From Streptomyces sp. B3I8 (GTDB lineage Bacteria > Actinomycetota > Actinomycetes > Streptomycetales > Streptomycetaceae): a stretch of DNA of 64,000 nt. Of this stretch, positions 33,594 to 43,065 are shown piece after piece; position 1 is the first letter of the stretch, and every line of letters begins with the position of its first letter. Location of the stretch: contig NZ_JAUSYN010000002.1 in NCBI RefSeq assembly GCF_030816915.1, positions 558,001-622,000 on the forward strand. The letters are read 5' to 3'. The notes beneath the pieces are model-generated. The model was not told the DNA's origin and did not search any database. It saw only the letters and a program-made list of their open reading frames with translations. The translations under genes were made by a program, and so were the position numbers.

Positions 33594-35191
33594 GGCCCCC
33601 GGCGGGCGCCGTCTCCCCCGGTCGCGGCCGGGACCGCCGGGCGGTCCGCCTGGACCCGGCGCCGGGCCGCCCCCGCGTCACCGGCGAGGCCCCGTCGGTC
33701 GCGGTGGTCGGCGGCGGCATCGCGGGGCTGGCGGCGGCGACCGGGCTGGCCGAACGGGGCGTGCGCGTCACGCTGTACGAGCGCGAGCCGGTGCTCGGCG
33801 GCCGGCTGGCGGGCCGGCCGGTGACGCTGGCGGACGGCAGCCGGGTCACGATGAGCCGAGGCTTCCACGCGTTCTTCCGTCAGTACTACAACCTGCGTGC
33901 CCTGTTGCGCCGGACGGACCCGGACCTGGACCTGCTCACCGGCCTCCCCGACTACCCTCTCGTGCACGCCGACGGCCTGCGCGACAGCTTCCGGCACGTG
34001 CCGCGCACACCGCCGTGGAGCGCGCTGGGCTTCGCCGCGCTCAGCCCCGCCTTCCGCGGCCTCGACCTGCTGCGGATGCGGCCGCGGGCGGCACTGCCCC
34101 TGCTGGACGTGCGCGTACCGGAGGTGTACGAGCGGCTGGACGGGGTCAGCGCCCGCGACTTCCTCGCCTCGATCCGTTTCCCGCCGGCCGCGCACCACCT
34201 GGCCTTCGAGGTGTTCTCGCGCAGCTTCTTCGCCGACCCGGGCGAGTTGTCGGCGGCCGAGATGGTGCTGATGTTCCACATCTACTTCCTCGGCTCCGGC
34301 GAGGGCCTCCTCTTCGACGTCCCCCGCGAGCCGTTCCCCACGGCCCTGTGGGATCCGCTGGCCGGCCACCTGACCGGCCTCGGCGTGGACATCCGTACGG
34401 GGACGGCGGTGGAGGGCGTGGACCCGGCGGCGGACGGCGGGTGCGTGCTGCGCGTGTCCGGTGCTCCCGCGACGCGGTACGACGCGCTCGTGCTCGCGCT
34501 GGACACGGGCGGGCTGAAGGCCGTGGTCGACGGGTCGCCGCGGCTGGCCACCGGGGAATGGCGGGCCGCGATCGCCCGGCTGCGGACCGCGCCGCCGTTC
34601 CTGGTCAGCCGGCTGTGGCTGGACCGGCCGGTGGCGCCCGACCGGCCGGGATTCCTCGGCACCGGCGGGTTCGGGTCGCTGGACAACGTCAGCGTGCTGG
34701 AACGGTGGGAGGGCGAGGCGGCCCGCTGGGCGGCGCGCACCCGCGGCTCGGTCGTCGAACTGCACGCGTACGCGCTGGACGGGCGGACCGCCGGGCAGGC
34801 CGCCGACCGGTCCGGCCGGTTGGACGGGTCCGGCCGGGAGGACGAACAGCGGCGGCTGGTCGAGCAGTTGCACCGGGTGTACCCCGAGACGCGGGACGCC
34901 CGGGTGGTCGACGCCCGCCACGAGTGGCGGGCGGACTGCCCGCTGTTCGCCGTCGGCACCCACTCCGGCCGGCCCACCGTGCGCACCCCCGACCCGGCGG
35001 TGGTGGTCGCCGGGGACCTGGTGCGCACTCGGCTGCCGGTCGCCCTGATGGAGCGCGCCGCGACCACCGGCTTCCTCGCCGCGGGCACGCTCCTGGAACG
35101 GTGGGGCGTGCGCGGGCCGACGCTGTGGACGGTGCCGCGGCAGGGCCGCACGGCGCTGCTGCGCGGACTCGCCCGGCTGGGGGACGTCTGA
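33590..35191 (+). CDS. crtU: Beta-carotene desaturase/methylase (isorenieratene-forming CrtU)
   Basis: 533 residues from the GTG at 33590 that overlaps the crtT stop (GTGA). FAD-binding VAVVGGGIAGLAAATGLAERGVRVTLYEREPVLGGRLAG, then VTMSRGFHAFFRQYYNLRALLRRTDP, a segment characteristic of CrtU aromatising desaturase/methyltransferases, and FSRSFFADPGELSAAEMVLMFHIYFLGSGEGLLFDVP. It would convert the beta rings of beta-carotene to the aromatic phi rings of isorenieratene. The N-terminal 40 residues are Pro/Arg-rich and non-conserved. Last gene of the crtYTU operon. Confidence 0.9.
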   Translation: MRPPAGAVSPGRGRDRRAVRLDPAPGRPRVTGEAPSVAVVGGGIAGLAAATGLAERGVRVTLYEREPVLGGRLAGRPVTLADGSRVTMSRGFHAFFRQYYNLRALLRRTDPDLDLLTGLPDYPLVHADGLRDSFRHVPRTPPWSALGFAALSPAFRGLDLLRMRPRAALPLLDVRVPEVYERLDGVSARDFLASIRFPPAAHHLAFEVFSRSFFADPGELSAAEMVLMFHIYFLGSGEGLLFDVPREPFPTALWDPLAGHLTGLGVDIRTGTAVEGVDPAADGGCVLRVSGAPATRYDALVLALDTGGLKAVVDGSPRLATGEWRAAIARLRTAPPFLVSRLWLDRPVAPDRPGFLGTGGFGSLDNVSVLERWEGEAARWAARTRGSVVELHAYALDGRTAGQAADRSGRLDGSGREDEQRRLVEQLHRVYPETRDARVVDARHEWRADCPLFAVGTHSGRPTVRTPDPAVVVAGDLVRTRLPVALMERAATTGFLAAGTLLERWGVRGPTLWTVPRQGRTALLRGLARLGDV

Positions 35192-35205
35192 CCGGTGCGG
35201 GGCCT

Positions 35206-35272
35206 CGCCGGTGCGCCGCCCCGCCCGGTGCCCGTGCGCCGGGCCGCCGCCGGGCGGGGCGGCGCACCGGCG
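35206..35272. terminator. Terminator after crtU
   Basis: A perfect 23-bp inverted repeat, arms 35206-35228 and 35250-35272, with a 21-nt GC-rich loop, starting 15 bp after the crtU stop. Confidence 0.85.
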
Positions 35273-35443
35273 ACAGTGACCGAGGAACGCCGCACGGGAA
35301 CCGTACCGAGGAGCGTGGCGGCACCGCCGGTCCGGCGCTTGTGCTGCGCCATTGGGACGGGGCCGCGCGACGACAGGCATGGGACGCGTGCGGCGGGGCA
35401 GGCGCGACTGGTCCGTCCAACGTCCCCGCGCACGGGAGATGCG

Positions 35444-36673
35444 GTGCCCGACACCCCTCAGGCCACCCACCGGGCCGCCCCCCAGGCCCCCGAGCCGTCC
35501 CCACCCGTACCCACCCCGACCGCCTCACAACCCTCACCCCCGCCCCGGCCCCCTGCCGGGAGGACCGCCCCCGGTGCTCCCCCCTCCCGCACCCCGGCGG
35601 GACCCCGCGGCCGCGACCCCTTCTTCGACAACGCGAAGTACCTCACGATCGTGCTGGTCGCCTGTGGTCACGCCTGGGAACCCCTCACCTACGGCAGCCG
35701 CGCCGTCCACGCCGTGTACCTCGCCGTCTACGCCTTCCACATGCCCGCCTTCGCCATGATCTCCGGCTACTTCTCGCGGAGCTTCGACATGGCACCCGGC
35801 CGCCTCAAGCGGCTGGTCACCGGCGTGGTCGTGCCGTACCTGGTCTTCGAGACGGCGTACACGCTCTTCTACCGGTGGGCCCAGGACGACCCGGGCTACC
35901 CGCTGAGCCTGCTGGACCCCTGGTACGTGATGTGGTTCCTGGTCGCGCTGTTCATCTGGCGGCTGACCACCCCCCTGTGGCTGATGCTGCGCCACCCGCT
36001 CCCCGTCGCCCTCGGTCTGGCGATGCTCGCCGCCTGCTCGCCCGACCTCGGCGGCGACCTGTCGATACAGCGCGTCCTGGGCTTCCTGCCGTACTTCGTG
36101 CTCGGCCTGACCCTGCGTCCGTCGCACTTCGAGCGTCTGCGCACCCGCCGGGCACGGCTTCTGGCGCTGCCCGTGGCGGCGACCGTACTGGCGGCGGCGT
36201 ACTGGGCGGCCCCGTCGTTCGACGCGGGCTGGCTGTACCACCGGGGTTCGGTCACCGGCCAGGGCGCCCCCGCGTGGGCGGGGCTGCTGAGCACGCCCGC
36301 GCTGTTCCTGCTCGCGGTGGTGCTGACGGCGTGCTTCCTCGCCTGGGTGCCGCGCCGCCACCGGTGGTTCACCACCCTGGGCGCGGGGACGATGTACGGC
36401 TATCTGCTGCACGGCTTCCTGATCAAGTCGTCGCGCTTCTGGGGCTGGTACGACCACCCCTGGCTGCACACCCCCGCCGGTGAGCTGGCGGTCACCGCGC
36501 TCGCCGTCGGCATGATCACCGCGTTGTGCGCGGCACCGGTGCGGGCGGTCTTCCGGTACGTCGTCGAGCCCCGGATGAACTGGGCGTTCGTCCCCCGCCC
36601 GGCGGCCACCGGGCCGGACCGGGACCGCCCGGAGAAGCCCGCCGTGCCGGACCCGTCCCGCGCGCCCCGCTGA
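35444..36673 (+). CDS. Acyltransferase-3 family membrane protein
   Basis: 409 residues from a GTG at 35444 with GGGAG 6 nt upstream. The first 60 residues are a disordered Pro-rich cytoplasmic arm. Then comes a polytopic domain with about ten helices: FFDNAKYLTIVLVACGHAW holds the conserved His of acyltransferase-3 proteins, followed by FHMPAFAMISGYFSRSF. This is the OafA/fucose-4-O-acetylase-like group, which acetylates surface sugars or lipids at the membrane. No substrate genes adjoin, and a strong terminator separates it from crtU. Confidence 0.82.
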   Translation: MPDTPQATHRAAPQAPEPSPPVPTPTASQPSPPPRPPAGRTAPGAPPSRTPAGPRGRDPFFDNAKYLTIVLVACGHAWEPLTYGSRAVHAVYLAVYAFHMPAFAMISGYFSRSFDMAPGRLKRLVTGVVVPYLVFETAYTLFYRWAQDDPGYPLSLLDPWYVMWFLVALFIWRLTTPLWLMLRHPLPVALGLAMLAACSPDLGGDLSIQRVLGFLPYFVLGLTLRPSHFERLRTRRARLLALPVAATVLAAAYWAAPSFDAGWLYHRGSVTGQGAPAWAGLLSTPALFLLAVVLTACFLAWVPRRHRWFTTLGAGTMYGYLLHGFLIKSSRFWGWYDHPWLHTPAGELAVTALAVGMITALCAAPVRAVFRYVVEPRMNWAFVPRPAATGPDRDRPEKPAVPDPSRAPR

Positions 36674-36807
36674 CGCACCGCCCGCTCCCCGCTCCCCGTC
36701 CTCCGTCCGGAGGCGTTGCGGGCCCGGCCCGCCTATGGTGAGCCCGGGGTGGGCACGGCTGGAGTGGGGGAAGTCCCGGTGCGCTACCGGGCGTACCGGG
36801 AGGCCGC

Positions 36808-38586
36808 ATGCTGCCGATGTTCGGATGCCGGCCGGCCGCCGCGGCGGTCACGGCGACGGCGCTCGCGCTGCTGGTCCCGGGCGGCGCCCCGGCGGCGGCC
36901 CCGGAAGCCGGACCCGCCGCGACGCACGCCACCACTCCCCGCGCCACCGCCCCCGACCTGTCGCGCTTCTACCGGCAGCGCGTCGTCTGGTCCGCGTGCG
37001 AGGGCGCCGGCATGCCCGCCGACCTGCAGTGCGGCAAGGTCACCGTGCCGCTCGACTACGCCCACCCCGCCGGCGGCACGCTGGACCTGGCGCTGGCCCG
37101 CTACCGTGCGTCCGGCCCGTCCCGGGGCTCGGTGCTGCTGAACTTCGGCGGTCCCGGCGGCCCGGGCGTCCCCCAGTTGGCCCTGGGCGGCAAGGACTTC
37201 ATGGGCCTGACCGACGGCTACGACGTGGTCACCTTCGACCCGCGCGGCGTCGGCCGCTCCTCCCCCGTGAGCTGCGGCGAGGGCACCGACCGGATGCTGG
37301 CGGCGACCGAGGACGGCGCCGTCGAGCGGAACCCCCGGGCCGCGCTGGAGACGTTGCGGGCGGCGGCGGCCCAGTGCGTCGCGCACTCCGGTCCGGTGCT
37401 GCGGCACATCGGCACGGTGAACGCCGCCCGCGACCTGGACGTCATGCGCCAGGCGCTGGGCGACGACCGGCTCGACTACCTGGGCTTCTCCTACGGCACC
37501 CGGCTCGGAGCGGTGTACGCGGCACAGTTCCCGAAGAAGGTCGGGCGGATGGTGTTCGACGGTGTCGACACCCTCACGGAATCACCGGACGAGCAGGGCG
37601 TGGTCAGCGCGGCGGGGCAGCAGCGAGCACTGGAGGACTTCCTCGCCCGGTGCGCCGAGGACATCGCCTGCCCGTTCGGACAGGACGCCCGCGCGGCCCG
37701 GGAGCAGATGGTACGGCTGGTGCGGTCGCTGGACGAGGAACCGCTGCCGACCGACTTCGGCGGCACGTTCACCGGGCAGGACCTGGTGGCCGCCGTCGGA
37801 CAGGGCCTCTACAGCGAGCAGTTCTGGCCGGCGCTCGAGCAGGCGCTCGCCGACCTGATCCAGAGCGGCGACGCCGGCCGGCTCACCGGCTTCACCGGCG
37901 GAGGCACGGTCGTCCCGCCCCGGGACGACCGGCCCGCCGCCACCGCGCCGGGTTCCGCCGTACCCACCACCGGCCCCATCGCCGTCGAACCGCCCGGCCC
38001 CGGCCCCGGCCGAGTGCCCGGGTACGCGGACCTGACCGGTTCCGGCCCGGCGCACGAGGACGGCCCTCGGACCGGCCCCTCCCCCGCCGCCGGGGCCTCC
38101 CGGGCCGACGGCGGGCTCGTCGATCCCGAGGACGTGCCCGTCGACAACCTTCCGGCCGCGCTCATGGCCGTCAACTGCGCCGACGACCCCGACCGGCGCA
38201 CCGCCGCCCAGGTGGTCGGCGACCTCGGCCGACTGCGTGCCCGGTACGAGGAGGCCTCGCCGGTCTTCGGCCGCTACCGTCTGTCCGAGGTGCTGATGTG
38301 CTACGGCCGTCCCCGGGGCACCGACTTCGTGCGCGAGAAGGTGCGCGACGTGCCCGCGCCGAAGATGCTGCTGGTCGGCACCCGCGGCGACCCGGCGACC
38401 CCGTACCGCTGGACGGTGGAGACCGCGAAGCGGCTCGGCCCCTCCGCCGTGGTGCTCGACAACAGAGGCGAGGGGCACACCGGTTACGCCACCTCGCCGT
38501 GTGTCCACCGCAAGGTCGACGCCTTCCTGCTCTACGGCACCACACCGCCGGACGGCAGTTCGTGCGGACCGGAGCGAGAAGGCTGA
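36808..38586 (+). CDS. Secreted alpha/beta hydrolase, tripeptidyl aminopeptidase (TAP) family
   Basis: 592 residues, ATG with GGGAGG 4 nt upstream. Signal peptide about 1-31 ([20 protein letters not shown]). Alpha/beta hydrolase fold with nucleophile Ser in [14 protein letters not shown], Asp in [13 protein letters not shown] and His in GEGHTGYA, and the TAP-like C-terminal domain ending [22 protein letters not shown]. Typical members (Slp/Tap, SlpD/E) remove tripeptides from secreted proteins. A low-complexity Pro/Gly insert at about 370-440 is unusual. Whether it is mature extracellular or cell-wall associated cannot be told. Confidence 0.88.
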   Translation: MLPMFGCRPAAAAVTATALALLVPGGAPAAAPEAGPAATHATTPRATAPDLSRFYRQRVVWSACEGAGMPADLQCGKVTVPLDYAHPAGGTLDLALARYRASGPSRGSVLLNFGGPGGPGVPQLALGGKDFMGLTDGYDVVTFDPRGVGRSSPVSCGEGTDRMLAATEDGAVERNPRAALETLRAAAAQCVAHSGPVLRHIGTVNAARDLDVMRQALGDDRLDYLGFSYGTRLGAVYAAQFPKKVGRMVFDGVDTLTESPDEQGVVSAAGQQRALEDFLARCAEDIACPFGQDARAAREQMVRLVRSLDEEPLPTDFGGTFTGQDLVAAVGQGLYSEQFWPALEQALADLIQSGDAGRLTGFTGGGTVVPPRDDRPAATAPGSAVPTTGPIAVEPPGPGPGRVPGYADLTGSGPAHEDGPRTGPSPAAGASRADGGLVDPEDVPVDNLPAALMAVNCADDPDRRTAAQVVGDLGRLRARYEEASPVFGRYRLSEVLMCYGRPRGTDFVREKVRDVPAPKMLLVGTRGDPATPYRWTVETAKRLGPSAVVLDNRGEGHTGYATSPCVHRKVDAFLLYGTTPPDGSSCGPEREG

Positions 38587-38653
38587 CCTCCCTCCCCGCG
38601 TACGGGCGGCTTACGCTACGCCGAGGCCGGTGATCGTGAAGGGGCGTACGGAC

Positions 38654-39667
38654 GTGAGCGGACTGCTGGGTGTCGCGGTACTGGGTGCGGGTCACATGGG
38701 GGCCGACCACATCCGTCGTCTCGACCGGGTGACGAGCGGCGCCCGGGTGGTGGCGGTCGCCGACCCGGACACCGCGCGGGCCGAGGCGGCGGTGGCCGGC
38801 ATCGACGGTGCGTCGGCGCACGCCGAGGTCGCCGCGGCACTGGACGCGCCGGGGGTCGGGGCGGTGCTGATCGCCTCGCCGGGCCCCGCCCACGAGGCGG
38901 CGCTGCACGAGGCGTTCGCCCGTGATCTGCCCGTGCTGTGCGAGAAGCCGCTGGTGCCCGACGCGGAGGGGGCGCTGCGGGTGGTCGAGGCGGAGGCGCG
39001 GCACGGCCGGCGGCTGGTCCAGGTCGGGTTCATGCGCCGCTACGACGCGGAGTACCTGCGGCTGAAGGCCCTCCTCGACGAGGGCCGGCTGGGCCGCCCG
39101 CTGATGCTGCACTGCGTCCACCGCAACGTCTCCTCGCCGCCCGGGTTCACCTCGGCGATGCTGGTCGACAGCTCGGTGTCGCACGAGATCGACGCGGCCC
39201 GCTGGCTCCTCGGCCAGGAGCCCACCGCGGTGACCGTACTGCGGCCCGGCAGCACGGGCCGGGCCCCGAAGGGGCTCGTCGACCCGCAGTTCGTGGTGAT
39301 GGAGACCGACGGCGGCGTGCTGGTCGACGTGGAGATCTTCGTCAACACCGGGTTCGGCTACCAGGTGCGGTGCGAGGCGGTCTGCGAGGGCGGCAGCGCG
39401 CGCATCGGCGAGGAGCACGGCATGACGGTGACGGCACCGGAACGGGAGTTCCGGGGGGTGCCCCAGGACTACCTCGTACGGTTCGCGGACGCCTACGACC
39501 GCGAACTGCGGGCCTGGGTCGACGCGTGCCGGGCCGGCCGGGTGACCGGCCCGAGCGCCTGGGACGGCTACGCGTCCTCGGCGACGGCCGAGGCGGGTGT
39601 CCGCTCCCTGCGCACCGGCACCCGCACGCCGGTGAACCTGGCCCCGCGCCCGGCGTTGTACGCGTGA
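38654..39667 (+). CDS. Gfo/Idh/MocA oxidoreductase (inositol 2-dehydrogenase-like)
   Basis: 337 residues from the GTG at 38654, with AAGGGG 9 nt upstream; an earlier GTG at 38636 is possible. Rossmann start [19 protein letters not shown], then [21 protein letters not shown] (the EKP motif with catalytic Lys), [24 protein letters not shown] and [15 protein letters not shown] (DxxxH-like His region). These residues are typical of IolG-type NAD-dependent dehydrogenases that oxidise myo-inositol or related sugars. No other inositol catabolic gene is adjacent, so the sugar is uncertain. Confidence 0.87.
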   Translation: MSGLLGVAVLGAGHMGADHIRRLDRVTSGARVVAVADPDTARAEAAVAGIDGASAHAEVAAALDAPGVGAVLIASPGPAHEAALHEAFARDLPVLCEKPLVPDAEGALRVVEAEARHGRRLVQVGFMRRYDAEYLRLKALLDEGRLGRPLMLHCVHRNVSSPPGFTSAMLVDSSVSHEIDAARWLLGQEPTAVTVLRPGSTGRAPKGLVDPQFVVMETDGGVLVDVEIFVNTGFGYQVRCEAVCEGGSARIGEEHGMTVTAPEREFRGVPQDYLVRFADAYDRELRAWVDACRAGRVTGPSAWDGYASSATAEAGVRSLRTGTRTPVNLAPRPALYA

Positions 39668-39848
39668 GGGGCGCGGGCTGTTCCGCCTCCCGGGCCGCCG
39701 GTGTCCACGGCGCCCTGTAGACACCGTCATATGCCACCCGCATCACCGTCCCCCATGTTGCCAAATCCCTTACAGCACGCGACGGGCTGTGCGACAGTCG
39801 TAGCGGTCCTTCTTCACCAGTCGGTCGCACTGTCCCCCGGAGTACGCC

Positions 39849-41282
39849 ATGCCGTCCCCTCCGCCCGCGGACCGCTCCGCCGCGCAGCCGCCCCCGCGCG
39901 GTGCGGTCGACGCGCTGATCTCGCGGACCCGGCGGCTGCGCGGCGACATGGACGCCGTACGGCGCGAGGCGCCCTCGGACGGCGCCGATCCGGAGGCCCG
40001 CTGGCAGCGTGCCCTGTGCGATCTGGCCTTGCGGCAACTCGCGGACGTGGACGCGCACCTGGCGCAGTTGCGGGACGGTCCCCCGCCCCTTCCCACCGAC
40101 CGCGCCCCGGCGGCCGGCCCGCGGGCACCGGCGCGGCCGTCCTCCGGCGGGCCCCTGCTCGGCCGGGTCGGCTCCGCCGAGTGGGACCTGCTGACCGACC
40201 GGGCCGCGTGGTCCGACGAGCTGTACCGGATCCTCGGCCGCGACCCCGCGGCCCCCGCCCTCACCCTCGACGAACTCCCCTCCCTCGTGCACGAGGACGA
40301 CCGCGCGCGGCTGACCACGACGGTCACGGACTGTCTCATCGACGCCCGGCCCATCGACGGGGAGTTCCGCGTCCTGCGCCCGGACGGCGCGGAGCGCACC
40401 GTGCACATGATGGGCGAACCCGTGCTCGACGCCGACGGCTCCACCGTCTCGATGTGGGCGGTGTTCCGGGACGTCAGCGAAGTGCGCCGACAGCGGAGGA
40501 CCGTGCGCGAGAGCCGCGACTCGCTGCACCGGCGCCGCCGGCTCGCGCAGACCGAGCACCGGGTCGCGGTCGAGTTGCGGGAGGCCGTGCTGCCGCCGTG
40601 GCGCGGTCCCCTGCGGCTCCCGCGCAAGGGCCCCGGCGCCCTGGACCTGGCCGCCCGCTGTCTGCCGTCGTCCGCCGGGGCGCCGGTCGGCGGCGGCTGG
40701 TACGACGCGCTGGAACTCCCGGACGGGGAGACGCTGTTGAGCGTCGGGGAGCTGACCGGGCACGGTGTCACCGCGACCTCAGGGGCGGCGATGCTGCTGG
40801 GCGCCGTCCGCGGCATGGCCGTGACCGGCGCCCCGCCGGGCGAACTGTTGGGCCGGCTCAACCAGTTGCTCGACGCCTCACTCGCGCAGCCCGCACTGGG
40901 CGGGGCGCTGTGCTGCCGGTACCGGCCCGCCACGCGCACCCTGAGCTGGGCGCGCGCGGGACACCCCGCCCCGCTGCTGTTCCGCGACGGGACGGGGCGT
41001 GCGCTGGAGGCACCGGACGGCGTCCTGCTCGGGGCGACCTCCGGTGCCTCCTACGGCGCGGCCGAGGAACCGCTGCGCCCGGGCGACCTGCTGCTCCTGC
41101 ACACCGGCGGTCTGGTCCCCCGGCAGCCCGGCCCGCGGGGCACCCGCCGGCTGCTCGGGCTGGCCGAGCGGTTCGGCGCGGCCCGGGACGCGCAGAGTTG
41201 CGTACGGGCCGTCGTCGAGGAGTTCGGCGGGACCGAGCGGCAGGACGACGCCTGCGTCCTGGTGGCCAGGGTCGTCGGCTGA
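39849..41282 (+). CDS. PAS-PP2C (SpoIIE-type) protein with degenerate metal site
   Basis: 477 residues, ATG with GGAG 6 nt upstream. An N-terminal helical region (about 20-80), a PAS domain (about 105-210, WDLLTDRAAWSDELYRILGRDP ... GEFRVLRPDGAERTVHMMGEPVLDADG) and a SpoIIE/PP2C domain from about 260. Compared with active family members, the metal motifs read GGGWYDAL for GGDxxD, VGELTGHG for IGDVxGHG and LLLHTGGLV for LxYTDGLV; only the terminal DD (RQDDACVLV) is intact. Seen: three of four motifs altered. Inference: reduced or no phosphatase activity, or a sensor role. Convergent with the NsdA-family gene. Confidence 0.83.
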   Translation: MPSPPPADRSAAQPPPRGAVDALISRTRRLRGDMDAVRREAPSDGADPEARWQRALCDLALRQLADVDAHLAQLRDGPPPLPTDRAPAAGPRAPARPSSGGPLLGRVGSAEWDLLTDRAAWSDELYRILGRDPAAPALTLDELPSLVHEDDRARLTTTVTDCLIDARPIDGEFRVLRPDGAERTVHMMGEPVLDADGSTVSMWAVFRDVSEVRRQRRTVRESRDSLHRRRRLAQTEHRVAVELREAVLPPWRGPLRLPRKGPGALDLAARCLPSSAGAPVGGGWYDALELPDGETLLSVGELTGHGVTATSGAAMLLGAVRGMAVTGAPPGELLGRLNQLLDASLAQPALGGALCCRYRPATRTLSWARAGHPAPLLFRDGTGRALEAPDGVLLGATSGASYGAAEEPLRPGDLLLLHTGGLVPRQPGPRGTRRLLGLAERFGAARDAQSCVRAVVEEFGGTERQDDACVLVARVVG

Positions 41283-41329
41283 CACCACCACCGGGTGCCT
41301 ACGGTGGACGGTGGTTCCCCGACGGGGTG

Positions 41330-42829
41330 TCAGGCGCGGGCGGTGCTGCCTCCCCCCTTGCGTTTCCAGCCGGGCGGCATCACCAGTTCGATCTCCTCGC
41401 GCAGGTCGCGCACCTTCGGGTAGCTGGAGTACCGGGCGGTGAGCCGGTACATCTCGCGCAGCCGGTCCCAGGTGCGGTGGGAGGAGTTCGACCCGATGGA
41501 GTTCAGCGCCAGCCGTGCGTAGCGGTCGGCCTGGTCCGGGTCGTCGGCGATGAAGCAGGCCGAGGCGAGCGAGATGTGGTCGAAGATCTGCGACCGCTCG
41601 CGCCCACCCTCCCGCAGGCGCAGCGCCTTCTTGGCGTGCTGCTGGGCGATGGCCGCCGCGCCCGGTTCGTGCTCGGCGAGGGTGCGGTAGGCCAGGGCCT
41701 GCATGCCGTGCAGGTCCGCCTCGTCGAAGAGCTGCATCCAGCTCGGCGGCGGCACGTCCCCCTTGTCGGAGACGAAGAGTTCCTCCGCCTGTCCGAGGGT
41801 GCGTCGCATGGCCTGGCCCCGCCCCAGCGACGCCTGCGCCCAGGCCTCGATGGTGTGGAGCATCGCCCTGGTGCGCGGCAGCACCTCCTCACCGGAGCCG
41901 GACTCGGCGAGCTCCATCAGGTCCAGCGCGTCGTCGGGCCGGCCCAGGTGCACCATCTGGCGGGCGGCGCGGGACAGCGCCTCCCCGGCGCGGGGCCGGT
42001 CGCCGCCCTCCCGTGCGGCGTGGGCGGCGATGACGAAGTACTTCTGGGCCGTGGGTTCCAGGCCGACGTCGTGCGACATCCAGCCGGCCAGGACGGCGAG
42101 GTTGGCGGCGACGCCCCACAGGCGCCGCTGCAACGGATCGGGGTGCCGGTAGGAGAGCATGCCTCCCACCTCGTTGAGCTGACCCACCACCGCCTTGCGT
42201 TGCAGCCCGCCGCCGCGGGCCGCGTCCCAGGCGCGGAACACTTCGACCGAGCGCTCCAGTTCCTCGATCTCCTGCGTCCCGATGGGGGCGGCCTCGTAGC
42301 GGTCGTACCCGGCGGGGTCGGCGTGCAGGGGATGGTCGAGATCGGGGGCGTCGGCGGAGAGGGTCGGATCGGTGTGCAGCCAGTCGTGCATGGCGCTGCT
42401 GAGTGCGGAGCCCGCGGCGAGCGCGGCGCCCGCGCCCACCAAGCCGCGTCGGTTGAGCATGAGGTCCATTCCCGTGAATTCGGTGAGGACCGCAGCGGTC
42501 TGCTCGGGCGCCCACGGCACTCCGTCGGGATGTTCCACGTCCCCGCCGACCTGCCGTTTCCCCGTACGCCCGCGCCGGACCAGACCGAGGTCCTCGATGG
42601 TCACGACACGGCCGAGACGCTCGGTGAACAGGGCCGCCATCACCCGTGGCACGGGATCGCGCGGGATCTCTCCCATGTCGATCCAGCGCCGAACGCGGGA
42701 GGTGTCGGTCGCCAGCTGGGGGTGGCCCATGGCCGCCGCCTGCCGGTTGACCAGCCTCGCGAGTTCTCCCTTGGACCATCCGGTCAGGCCGAAGAGGTCC
42801 GCCAGACGGGTGTTGGGTTGTCCGCTCAC
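41330..42829 (-). CDS. NsdA-family regulatory protein (TPR-like)
   Basis: 499 residues, start GTG with GGGGG upstream. An N-terminal helix-rich segment (LADLFGLTGWSKGELARLVNRQAAAMGHPQLATDTSRVRRWIDMGEIPRDPVPRVMAAL) looks like a DNA-binding or XRE-like region; the remainder is TPR-like repeats (KALRLREGGRERSQIFDHISLASACFIADDPDQADRYARLAL). This matches the Streptomyces NsdA/NsdB group, known to repress sporulation and antibiotic production in S. coelicolor. Which paralogue this is was not determined. Divergent from the APH-like gene across 236 bp that contains a palindrome. Confidence 0.8.
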   Translation of the reverse strand: MSGQPNTRLADLFGLTGWSKGELARLVNRQAAAMGHPQLATDTSRVRRWIDMGEIPRDPVPRVMAALFTERLGRVVTIEDLGLVRRGRTGKRQVGGDVEHPDGVPWAPEQTAAVLTEFTGMDLMLNRRGLVGAGAALAAGSALSSAMHDWLHTDPTLSADAPDLDHPLHADPAGYDRYEAAPIGTQEIEELERSVEVFRAWDAARGGGLQRKAVVGQLNEVGGMLSYRHPDPLQRRLWGVAANLAVLAGWMSHDVGLEPTAQKYFVIAAHAAREGGDRPRAGEALSRAARQMVHLGRPDDALDLMELAESGSGEEVLPRTRAMLHTIEAWAQASLGRGQAMRRTLGQAEELFVSDKGDVPPPSWMQLFDEADLHGMQALAYRTLAEHEPGAAAIAQQHAKKALRLREGGRERSQIFDHISLASACFIADDPDQADRYARLALNSIGSNSSHRTWDRLREMYRLTARYSSYPKVRDLREEIELVMPPGWKRKGGGSTARA

Positions 42830-42856
42830 GTCAAGCCCCCAGGTACTCGGCTGAGT

Positions 42857-42920
42857 TGACAGTAACCGCCTGTCAGTTGCTCCGGGACTATTCGCCAGGG
42901 TTCGCCAGGGTGCGCCAGAT
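42857..42920. promoter_or_regulatory. Palindrome and 10-bp repeats upstream of the NsdA-family gene
   Basis: TGACAG (42857-42862) and CTGTCA (42870-42875) form an inverted repeat with a 7-nt centre, 28 bp before the NsdA-family start. Next to it, TTCGCCAGGG is repeated exactly at 42891-42900 and 42901-42910, with a diverged third unit at 42911-42920. The palindrome is in a position to be an operator or autoregulatory site. Confidence 0.45.
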
Positions 42921-43065
42921 GGTGTGCCCGGGGCCCCTGGGTGTCAGGTAGGAAAGCGCCACCCCGACCCGGCCGCCCAGGGACATTCCCCAGGGTGCGC
43001 CGCGCGGCGGCCGGGCCGGAGCGGCGCGGCAACTCACCGGCACACGAAGGGATCCGTGTTCACCC

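Noticed and set aside
33022..36483. Plus-strand open frame of more than 1100 codons across crtT, crtU and the acyltransferase
   Set aside because: Runs out of frame through three well-supported genes and is extremely Arg/Gly/Pro-rich; an artefact of high GC.
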